DNA of 21,483 nucleotides from JAICIG01 sp035532215 (GTDB lineage Bacteria > Planctomycetota > Planctomycetia > Pirellulales > JAICIG01): the NCBI GenBank assembly GCA_035532215.1, contig DATKRK010000174.1, positions 1-21,483 on the forward strand, in the 5' to 3' direction. Below the pieces are notes generated by a model. That model searched no databases, was not told where the DNA came from, and saw only the letters and a program-made list of their open reading frames with translations. Each line of letters begins with the position of its first letter. Position 1 is the first letter of the stretch. Shown one piece after another: positions 15,601-21,483 of the stretch. Both the position numbers and the translations under genes were made by a program.

Positions 15601-18416
15601 GCGTCGTCTCGGACACCTACGACAAAGACGGCCGCGTCTTGACGACGACCGACGAAATGGGCAACGTGACCACGAATGTCTACAACAGCCGTGGAGAATT
15701 GACGAGCACGACATTACCTGACCCGGACGGCGCCGGCCCGCTGACCAGTCCGGTTTGGTCGTTTACTTACGACAACAACGGCGACAAACTGACGCAGACA
15801 GACCCCCTCGGACGGGTTACGTCTTGGGCTTATGACAATATGGGCCGCGTCTCGACCGTCACGCTGCCCGACCCGGACGGCGCGGGGCCGTTGACCTCGC
15901 CCGTCACGACTTACGCCTACGACAACCTGGGCCGCAAGATTTCAGTGACGGACGCCACGGGAGGCGTGACGCAATACGCCTACAATTCCAATAATTGGCT
16001 GACCAGCGTCACGGCGCCCGACCCCGACGGCGCCGGGCCGCTGACCTCGCCCGTCACTTCCTTCGGCTACGATAGCATCGGCGAGCAAACTTCCGTCACC
16101 GATCCGATGGGGCATACGAGCACGACCGCCTTCGACGCCGATGGCCGAAAAACAAGCGTCACCGACAACTTGAACCACTCGACGACGTTTTCCCATGACA
16201 ATGATGGCAATTTGCTCGTGACGACTGACGCGCTCGGGCATACGGTCACGAACGCCTTCGATTCCCGCGGGCGGATCACGAGCACGACAGATTCCCTCTC
16301 GGGAGTTACGAGCTACACCTACGATGGTGCGTCCAACGCCCTGACGCTCGATGACCCCGACGGCAACACGACGACTTGGACTTACGATGCGCTGAATCGC
16401 GTCTTGACCGACAGCGACCAATTGGGGCATACTCGGTCGTTCTCTTACGATGCCTCGGGCGATCTTCTCAGCGAGACCGACCGCAATGGCCGGGTTCGCG
16501 ATTTCACTTACGATAATCTGCACAGGCGGACCTCGGAGCAGTGGATGAGCGGCGGGACCGCGATCTACACGATTTCGTACAGCTACGACGCCGCCAACCA
16601 GGTGACGAGCGCCAGCGATCCCGATAGTTCCTATGCGTACCAATACGATGATCTTGGCCGCGTGACCAGCGTCGACAACAACGGCACGCCGGGAGTGCCC
16701 GACGTGGTGCTGGCGAGCCAGTACGATGCCATCAACGACCGCACCCAGCTTGCCGCCACGATCGCCGGCACGGCCGATTTTGTGAACACCTACCAATACG
16801 ACGCCGATCAGCGGCTGACGCAACTCGTGCAGCAAGGCCAAACGGGAGGCAACCCCGTGGCCACCAAGGGGGCGAACCTCTCGTACAACGCGTTAGGCCA
16901 ATTGACTTCGATCTTCCGCACCAACTTTTTCGGCATCGGCCCGCAGCCCGACATCGCGACTTCAACGTTCTCCTACGACGCCGGCAACCGGCTGACCGAG
17001 ATCGCCTACACCTACAACGGCGGCACGGCGATCGACGCCTACTCGTGGACCTATGACGCGGCGAACCGCGTCACCAGCATGTCCACGACCACGGACGGCA
17101 CGGCCAACTATTCGTATGACAACACGAACCAGGTCACCGGCACCAGTTACACCGGAAACGGCCAGCCCGCCAACGAGTCGTATTCCTACGATTCCAACGG
17201 CAACCGAACGAACACCGGTTACACGACCGGCACGAACAACCAGCTTACGAGCGACGGCACATTCAACTACGCCTACGATGCCGAAGGCAACCGCACGTCG
17301 CGGACGCGGATTTCCAACGCCCCGGCCAACGATTACCTGACCACTTATACTTTTGACTACCGCGACCGGCTGACCGACGTCGACTTCTACAACAACTCCA
17401 GCGTCCTGACCGAGCACGTCCATTACACCTACGACGTATTCGATCATCTGACTTCCAAGTCCGTCGACTCGACCGGCTCGGGCGCCTACGACAGCGCGGA
17501 ATACTATGTCTACGACGGCGCCGACGTGGTGCTGGACTTCGTCGATCCCGACGGCGCGGGGCCGCGAGCTGAGGCGTTGGCGACCCGCTACCTGGACGGA
17601 CCTGGCAATACCGGCGCGACCGACCAAGTCTTCGCTCAGGAGGACGCGTCTACCGGCAATGTACTCTGGCTGTTGGCCGACAATCTCGGCACGACCCGCG
17701 ATGTGGTCGACGATTCCAGCACGCTCCAAGCTCACTTCGTCTACAACTCGTTCGGCCAACTATCCAGCGGCCCGACGAACGTGACGCCTTACCTCTATAC
17801 GGGCCAGATGTGGGACGCGGATGTGGGATTACAGTACAACTGGCACCGGTGGTATGACCCTGCGGTGGCGCGATGGATCAGCCAGGATCCGGCGGGATTC
17901 GTTGCCCGTGACGCAAATCTGACGCGATACGCTGCCAATAACACCACGGTCAACACAGACCCTTCGGGATTGGCCCCGCCTTTAGGGCCACCCCCCGCAT
18001 ATCCTGGAAATCCGCCGCCACCAGCGGTTCCATTGCCAACGTTCGACCCTAGCATTCCAGTTATGAAGAAGGTGATCCCAGATCCGAACCACCCAGGATA
18101 TGAAATGTACGTTCTCGGGAATGGGACAGTAGAGAGCGAGTGGGAATACATAGACAACGCTGTCACCTCATGGGGGCCAAGCTCGCTCAACACTCCATTG
18201 AATTACCAACAGACTAAGATGAAGACATGGGTCGTGGACGTCCAGGCAGCCGGTATCCAATCTCCCGCGGAGGCAGGCATCGTGGTTCAGAAATATAAGT
18301 ACGGGCTGACAGAGGAAGAACTCAAAAAAGCAGCGCTTAAAGCCAAAGAAATCAACGATGGTAATATCAAGTCCAGTGCGGCCGCAAAGGAAATGAAGAA
18401 ATGGCGTCCGAAATGA
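12603..18416 (+). CDS. Giant surface protein: LEPR-XLL-like N-terminus, four cadherin/Ig-like repeats, RHS/YD shell, variable tip (1937 aa)
   Basis: Residues 1-41 are Arg-rich and end in 'YFESLEIRDLLS' (30-41), like the LEPR-XLL N-terminal motif of exported planctomycete proteins; there is no classical signal peptide. Four ~93-residue cadherin/Ig-like (tandem-95) repeats follow (~44-134, 136-230, 232-325, 327-419), each with 'ANGVLANDxD' and 'LNSDGSFxYTPN'. Residues ~570-1690 hold many YD repeats (GNxTxxxYDxxGRLTxxxD), several spaced by 'PDPDGAGPLTSPV'. The RHS core end is clear: 'YLYTGQMWDADVGLQYNWH' (~1730-1748), 'QDPAGF', 'TDPSG' (~1787). The last ~145 residues are an unrelated Lys-rich tip after a Pro-rich linker, encoded by lower-GC DNA. 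RHS proteins form a cocoon around a C-terminal toxin; toxin activity here is inferred only. I chose ATG 12603 so that the LEPR motif is near the N-terminus; the SD is weak. Confidence 0.87.
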   Translation: MKPSLLRRVFSRKPLDRDRRRSRLSSRSRYFESLEIRDLLSITAGNDSYSTPVSTALSVNAANGVQANDTDSSGWTMYSSVVGNPSHGTLSLNSDGSFTYTPTTGYSGADSFTYQDTDGFFTSNVATATITVGSSAPTAVDDSYAGAHDQTMTVSAANGVLANDTDPNGLTLTASVVTNPAHGSLSLNSDGSFAYTPNTDYLGSDSFTYQDSDGTATSNVATVSLTLTNTGVPAAEADSYSVLHDRTLTTTAANGVLANDSDIDGDTLSAVLISGPSHGTMTLNSDGSFSYTPNLHYMGSDSFSYQASDGVSNSSTVTDTISVTDNAPAANNDSYNLPNAQSFSTTAATGVLANDVDIDGDTLTASLVTNPGHGTLTLNSDGSFTYTPNAGWIGQDSFTYTASDGVLTSNTATVTLDTQYSILGIEDQTKVPVDVVQASRQILGDSQGAPATATNLSVSYSSVAGQPDAVIEAQVTMSNASPVMETVTASLTFNGTAQPSTYFTLSSLNGTSSVVHLADQVDTSSLPTGRYPFSMTITSPNMAAPATMNGFVNVVNNSSSPIGKGWDIPGLLRIFQNNVSRVPAGVLLTTGDGQGWYFIQGSGNTYTSPNGPYDFSTLTAVTGGGWQLADKYGTTFNFDSNGYLTSRVERTTETTTYNYSGALLTSISDQFGRSVSLAYTNGLLSSITDNAGNVTSFAQSGSLLTTITQPDPGGGAPVWTYGYTGNYLTSITDPTGAAYGFSYDAFHRESGESLPGGANTADSSEANYGEGSLNSSSPADILLQSSVTPTSTDALGNATGYQTDSLGNPTSITDPYGNVTTYQRDANGLVTTLTQPSPDGVQAAPVTTYSYDSLGNETSASGALSTFGTYTYNSFSEPTSFVDSLNHTIIMTYDAHGNLLSKQDALGNTTTWTYDTYGRPLTMTLPDPDGAGPLPAPIYHYAYDSDERLITLTNPDGTTEHVTYDSDDRRLTVEDENSHTTTTAYDALGRVTSVTNAAGGVVSDTYDKDGRVLTTTDEMGNVTTNVYNSRGELTSTTLPDPDGAGPLTSPVWSFTYDNNGDKLTQTDPLGRVTSWAYDNMGRVSTVTLPDPDGAGPLTSPVTTYAYDNLGRKISVTDATGGVTQYAYNSNNWLTSVTAPDPDGAGPLTSPVTSFGYDSIGEQTSVTDPMGHTSTTAFDADGRKTSVTDNLNHSTTFSHDNDGNLLVTTDALGHTVTNAFDSRGRITSTTDSLSGVTSYTYDGASNALTLDDPDGNTTTWTYDALNRVLTDSDQLGHTRSFSYDASGDLLSETDRNGRVRDFTYDNLHRRTSEQWMSGGTAIYTISYSYDAANQVTSASDPDSSYAYQYDDLGRVTSVDNNGTPGVPDVVLASQYDAINDRTQLAATIAGTADFVNTYQYDADQRLTQLVQQGQTGGNPVATKGANLSYNALGQLTSIFRTNFFGIGPQPDIATSTFSYDAGNRLTEIAYTYNGGTAIDAYSWTYDAANRVTSMSTTTDGTANYSYDNTNQVTGTSYTGNGQPANESYSYDSNGNRTNTGYTTGTNNQLTSDGTFNYAYDAEGNRTSRTRISNAPANDYLTTYTFDYRDRLTDVDFYNNSSVLTEHVHYTYDVFDHLTSKSVDSTGSGAYDSAEYYVYDGADVVLDFVDPDGAGPRAEALATRYLDGPGNTGATDQVFAQEDASTGNVLWLLADNLGTTRDVVDDSSTLQAHFVYNSFGQLSSGPTNVTPYLYTGQMWDADVGLQYNWHRWYDPAVARWISQDPAGFVARDANLTRYAANNTTVNTDPSGLAPPLGPPPAYPGNPPPPAVPLPTFDPSIPVMKKVIPDPNHPGYEMYVLGNGTVESEWEYIDNAVTSWGPSSLNTPLNYQQTKMKTWVVDVQAAGIQSPAEAGIVVQKYKYGLTEEELKKAALKAKEINDGNIKSSAAAKEMKKWRPK
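16890..17543 (+). repeat. Intragenic copy of the duplicated RHS-core segment
   Basis: This 654-bp part of the giant gene (from ALGQLTSIFR to VVLDFV) is closely similar to 20684-21346 on the same strand. Differences are scattered substitutions plus a 9-bp (3-codon) length change. Identical runs exceed 40 bp around the codons for NDYLTTYTFDYRDR (near 17325 and 21125). Confidence 0.9.
17986..18416 (+). other. Variable C-terminal tip region of the RHS gene
   Basis: After the core motif TDPSG the gene switches to a Pro-rich linker and a Lys/Glu-rich domain ending in 'SSAAAKEMKKWRPK'. By eye the GC content falls to about 50%, against about 60% in the RHS shell. I see no HNH, nuclease or ADP-ribosyltransferase motif. 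No convincing small immunity gene follows. Confidence 0.6.
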
Positions 18417-18970
18417 GACGTCGGCCGGATTTATGGCATCATCCTCCAATGTAGCAATGCCTTGGTTGTCTCCAAGAACGAAAGCACCAATGCGACGCCG
18501 GAGGAATCGCAGGGCGCGCTCAACAATAAAGTACCGAATTCAAGGACACAAGAATCGCAGGAATTACCGTGAAAGCGAGACGTTCGCTGCATACGATTTC
18601 GGTAACTTATTGTTGAGCGCCGCCTAAGCAGGCAGCAACGGGCAGTATGGCCGCGAAAGTCGCCGTGATGAGTAGGCGGTTCGCGTGTAATTGCGTTCGT
18701 TACGTTGGATGCAGGGGGTTGCACCACCAAGCACGTTGCCTTTTGGCAATGTGAAGTGCATTCTTTAGAACTGACTTCAAATAGCGCGCCCGGATGCGAT
18801 GATCGCCGCGTTAGCCGGCACCAGCGCGGCGCGTTCCCGTCGCCCGTCGAAAACTGCTATTGCACGCTGTCATGCAAACGGTGTACGCTTTGGCGCAACG
18901 CGGCGACCGACTCATTTCGAGGCGAATCCGGTCGCCAGCGCATCTTCCCTTGCCGTCAGGAGGCAGCGAC
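18417..18970. other. Intergenic region between the RHS gene and the TPR gene
   Basis: These 554 bp contain an inverted-repeat element (18516-18620) and otherwise no recognisable gene. A 64-codon frame (18433-18627) and a 99-codon minus-strand frame (18431-18730) both run through the inverted repeat and have random-looking composition. No terminator with a T-run was seen after the RHS stop. The segment 18860-18970 is open in the TPR frame but precedes its best start. Confidence 0.55.
18516..18620. repeat. MITE-like element with 26-bp terminal inverted repeats
   Basis: The arms 18516-18541 and 18595-18620 are inverted copies matching at 23 of 26 positions, beginning with a perfect GCGCTCAACAATAA. 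The 53-bp interior has no gene. No target duplication is evident. It fits a miniature inverted-repeat element or the trimmed ends of an insertion sequence; I cannot name the parent. Confidence 0.6.
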
Positions 18971-20677
18971 TTGCGAGTCAGGCAATTGTCTAGTTTATTG
19001 CTGTCGACTTTTTGCGCGCTAATCGCTCAAACTTCCTTGTGGGCCGGCGAGGCGCGAGATTTGGTGGGACACTGCGTTGTCATTACGCACCCCCAGGCTG
19101 CGATTTATCAGACGCCGGCGGCCGACTCTCGGAAGACGGCCATGTGTCCGTTATCTGAAGCGGCATTCATTCTCGAGGCTCGCGGCGAGTGGGTTCGTGC
19201 GGACGAGGGTTGGTTTTTGGCCGGCGAAGTCGTTGCCGACTGTAATGCGAAAGAGTTTTTTACAAAGGTGATCGAGGCATCCCCCTCAGGGTTTGCTTAC
19301 GCTAGCAGATCCTGGATATGGATGTTGAGTTCCGATTCGCTCGACCTCGCGATCGCCGACGCAGAAGAGGCGGTTCGTCGTGATTCGCAGTGCGCGCTCG
19401 CCTTTTTCGTCCGCGCCGAGTGCAAGTTCAAACAAGAATCCTATCAGGAAGCTATTGCCGACTTCACGCGGGCGATTGAATTAGAGCCCAAATTAAGGAA
19501 CGCTCACCATGATCGCGCCGTGTCCGCCAACCTGTTGGGGCGACATGCCGAAGCAATGGATTTCATCAATGCCGCCCTAGATCGCTGGCCGAAGGACGCA
19601 GGCCTTGTCGAGGTGCGAGGCTTGATCTATCAAGCGAAAGGCGAGTACGATAAGGCGATCGACCATTTCTTGACTGTGCAAGTGGCCGAGCCCTCCGAAT
19701 TAGTCGACCGCCATCTTGCATTGACGTATCGAGCACGAGGAGAGATGCGTTTGAGGCAGGATCAATTTGAGCCGTCGATCGCCGACTTGACGGAAGCTAT
19801 CAAGCTCGATCCAAGGGTTAAATACGCCCATCGGTATCGCGGCGAAGCTTACCTCAAGCTCCGCCAATATGATGCGGCCGTCAACGATCTGGATGAAGCG
19901 ATTCGTCAGACGCCAGATTCTTCAGCTACTCGGGCTATGCTCGGCCACGCATTGCTGGAACTTGGAAGGCCTGGCGATGCGATTAGTCAACTGAACAAGT
20001 CGCTTCGCGTTAAGGGCGATGAACCCGAGATACTGGGTCTCCGCGGCAGGGCCTGGTACTCTCAAGGCAAGTATGCCGAGGCAGCTCGGGATTTCGAGCG
20101 GGCGATCAAGATAGATCCGAGTTTCGCTTCGTTTCCCGCGGGTTTTGGCGCCGCGGTTATGGGGTTGGGGGAGTTCGATCGAGCGATTCAAGCGTACAAC
20201 CGCGCGGTCGACCTGGAACCGAACAGCGCCGCCTGGCGGCGCGGCCGTGCTTTAGCCCTAGGATCGAGAGGCATGGCGATGAATTCCCAGGAAGATTTCG
20301 ATCGCGCACTCGAAGATTGTTCGGCAGCGATTCAACTCGCGCCGGAATGGGCCGATGCCTATTCGACGCGAGGAATGCTTTTTGGCTTTCAGCAACAACA
20401 CAAGCGGGCGGTGTCCGATTTCACGAAAGCGATCTCAATCAAACCGCTCTCTGTCGAGATATATGAAATGCGCGCTGAGGAATGGCTCGAACTGCACCAG
20501 CCGGCGTTAGCGATCGCGGACTTGACGGAATCGCTGCGAATCTCGCCCGATCGCCCGGATATGTACTTGCAGCGTTCCAAAGCATGGTCCCTGGCAGGCA
20601 ATCAGCAGAAGGCCGCCGAGGACGCCGCTGAAGCGGAGCGACTCCGGGCGCAGGCACCGGCGACAAAACGGGATTAG
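18971..20677 (+). CDS. Secreted SH3-like/TPR-repeat protein, 568 aa, TTG start
   Basis: I placed the start at TTG 18971 because a perfect AGGAGG (18958-18963) lies 7 nt upstream and the protein then begins with a textbook signal peptide (MRVRQLSSLLLSTFCALIAQ..., likely cleaved near 'SLWAG', ~24-26). The frame is open further upstream (ATG 18872), but that would bury the signal. Residues ~30-90 (GHCVVITHPQAAIYQTP...GEWVRADEGWFLAGEVV) resemble a bacterial SH3-like domain. From ~100 to the end run about thirteen TPR units of ~34 residues, e.g. 'YQEAIADFTRAIELEPK'. TPR arrays are protein-binding scaffolds, here exported. It lies between the RHS gene and an RHS-core fragment, so a link to the surface protein is possible but unproven. 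It is too large for a typical immunity protein. Confidence 0.85.
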   Translation: MRVRQLSSLLLSTFCALIAQTSLWAGEARDLVGHCVVITHPQAAIYQTPAADSRKTAMCPLSEAAFILEARGEWVRADEGWFLAGEVVADCNAKEFFTKVIEASPSGFAYASRSWIWMLSSDSLDLAIADAEEAVRRDSQCALAFFVRAECKFKQESYQEAIADFTRAIELEPKLRNAHHDRAVSANLLGRHAEAMDFINAALDRWPKDAGLVEVRGLIYQAKGEYDKAIDHFLTVQVAEPSELVDRHLALTYRARGEMRLRQDQFEPSIADLTEAIKLDPRVKYAHRYRGEAYLKLRQYDAAVNDLDEAIRQTPDSSATRAMLGHALLELGRPGDAISQLNKSLRVKGDEPEILGLRGRAWYSQGKYAEAARDFERAIKIDPSFASFPAGFGAAVMGLGEFDRAIQAYNRAVDLEPNSAAWRRGRALALGSRGMAMNSQEDFDRALEDCSAAIQLAPEWADAYSTRGMLFGFQQQHKRAVSDFTKAISIKPLSVEIYEMRAEEWLELHQPALAIADLTESLRISPDRPDMYLQRSKAWSLAGNQQKAAEDAAEAERLRAQAPATKRD

Positions 20678-21346
20678 GAATGTGCTCTCGGCCAGTTGAT
20701 GACGATCTTCCGCTCGAACTACTTCGGCATCGGCCCGGCGCCCGACATCGCGACTTCGGCATTCTCTTACGACGGCGCGAACCGCCTCACCGAGATCGCC
20801 AACACGACCAATGGCGGCACGGCGATCGATGCCTATTCATGGGCCTATGACCTGGCCGATCGGGTCACGAGCATGACCACGACGACCGATGGCACGGCGA
20901 CGTACAGCTACGACAACACGAACCAAGTCACCGGCGCCACGTACACGACGAACCCCGGCGCCACGCAGCCGGCCAACGAAACGTACAGCTTCGACTCCAA
21001 CGGCAACCGGACCAACACTGGCTACTCAACCGGCACGAACAACCAGCTTACCAGCGACGGGACGTTCAACTACACGTATGACGCCGAAGGCAATCGGATT
21101 TCGCGGACGCGGATTTCGAACAATCCGGCCAACGATTACCTGACCACTTATACTTTTGACTACCGCGACCGCCTGACCGACGTCGACTTCTACAACAACT
21201 CTAGCGTCCTCACCGAGCACGTCCACTACACTTACGACGTATTCGATCATCGGATTTCCAAATCGCTCGATGCCACCGGCTCGGGCAGCTACAGCCGGAT
21301 CGAATACTACGTCTACGACGGTAACGATGTCGTGCTGGACTTCGTC
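20678..21346 (+). pseudogene. RHS-core fragment (orphan copy), 5'-truncated and interrupted by an IS66-type element
   Basis: From codon 20684 (ALGQLMTIFRSNYFGIG) to 21346 (VVLDFV) the translation follows residues ~1430-1647 of the giant RHS protein closely, with one 3-residue insertion (TTNPGAT against TGN). The frame is intact for the whole length, but there is no RHS 5' end: homology starts seven bases after the TPR stop codon. A start could be TTG 20696 or ATG 20699, with no SD. At 21347 the frame runs into GTAACCGTTCACGCG, the end of an insertion sequence, exactly where the giant gene continues with GATCCCGACGGC. It is probably the remains of a displaced RHS tip; whatever C-terminal domain it had lies beyond the insertion, if it survives. 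Confidence 0.85.
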
Positions 21347-21483
21347 GTAACCGTTCACGCGCCGGGGAGGAGCGAGGCGACGGGTTGACCGCGGAAGTGG
21401 GCTTCGACAGCGGCTGTCAGGTAGCTGAAGATCGAGCGGCCTTGCAGGCGGCACGTCTCGCTGACGGTCAGCATCCGCTCGAT
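21347..21483 (-). mobile_element. End of an IS66-family insertion sequence (partial)
   Basis: The element enters from the right edge. Its terminus is set at 21347 by the abrupt end of RHS homology and by GTAACCGTTCACGCG, which resembles the GTAA-type ends of IS66 elements. It contains the 3' end of the transposase on the minus strand. The other end and any 8-bp target duplication are outside the window. Confidence 0.75.
21355..21483 (-). CDS. IS66-family transposase, C-terminal 42 residues (partial)
   Basis: The minus-strand frame enters at 21483 and ends at TGA 21357-21355. The peptide 'IERMLTVSETCRLQGRS' continues with 'IFSYLTAAVEAHFRGQP' and ends 'SLLPGA'. This matches the conserved C-terminal element of IS66 TnpC transposases (RMLTV..TCR.QGR....L...ivAH..GQP.PSLLP). 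Only this tail is visible, so I cannot tell whether the transposase is intact. The stop lies 8 bp inside the element end, as is usual for the family. Confidence 0.8.
   Translation of the reverse strand: MERMLTVSETCRLQGRSIFSYLTAAVEAHFRGQPVASLLPGA

Noticed and set aside
18433..18627. 64-codon ORF after the RHS stop as an immunity gene
   Set aside because: It runs straight through the inverted-repeat element, is Arg-rich and has no SD, so it is not a credible protein.
18745..18759. Second sigma-54 promoter (TTGGCA...TGC) upstream of the TPR gene
   Set aside because: The GG-GC gap is 11 bp instead of 10 and the rest of the match is weak.
1..21483. tRNA, rRNA or CRISPR array
   Set aside because: I found no cloverleaf with a CCA-side stem, no rRNA-like stretch and no regularly spaced identical repeats with variable spacers.

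Overview
The window reads as a chromosomal segment of a high-GC planctomycete (Pirellulales-like). The evidence is the mixture of gene types: an R-rich N-terminus with an 'LExRxLLS'-type motif on a giant cadherin/RHS surface protein, small 'VPSPEEI.xRAAKIRK.W' proteins, intergenic inverted repeats such as AACCCGAAGCGCCAGCGAGG, an IS66-type transposase end, frequent GTG/TTG starts and many genes without a Shine-Dalgarno (SD) sequence. This placement is an inference from style; no rRNA or tRNA gene is present to fix it.

Region 1 (1-4963) is regulatory. A possible minus-strand gene starts at the left edge. It is followed by a MITE-like nested inverted repeat (139-268), a strong sigma-54 type -24/-12 promoter match (296-312) and a small conserved-looking ORF (397-600). 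Then come three signalling genes on the plus strand: an NtrC-type sigma-54 activator (894-2396), an ANTAR response regulator (2729-3352) and a HisKA-REC-Hpt hybrid protein (3377-4963) whose ATPase domain has lost its diagnostic motifs. The last two are 24 bp apart and look like an operon. Together they suggest a phosphorelay that ends in an RNA-binding antiterminator and whose kinase lies elsewhere.

Region 2 (5017-11303) is mostly housekeeping. On the minus strand purF (Fe-S type amidophosphoribosyltransferase) overlaps a Ski2-like DEFH helicase by ATGA, so the two are probably translationally coupled. The purF leader has three GCCGGC arms and a T5 run arranged like a transcription attenuator. 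Divergent from purF is proB (glutamate 5-kinase with PUA domain). A hypothetical gene converges on proB.

Region 3 (11673-21483) is accessory. A membrane-anchored zinc-ribbon protein that looks cut short precedes a 1937-residue protein made of four cadherin/Ig-like repeats, a long RHS/YD-repeat shell, a recognisable RHS core end and a lower-GC C-terminal tip of unknown function. After a second small inverted-repeat element comes a secreted SH3-like/TPR protein that starts at TTG behind a perfect AGGAGG. Seven bases after its stop codon begins a 663-bp near-copy of the RHS core, with no 5' end, which is interrupted at 21347 by the end of an IS66-family element on the minus strand. This arrangement resembles the main-RHS plus displaced-tip layout of polymorphic toxin loci.
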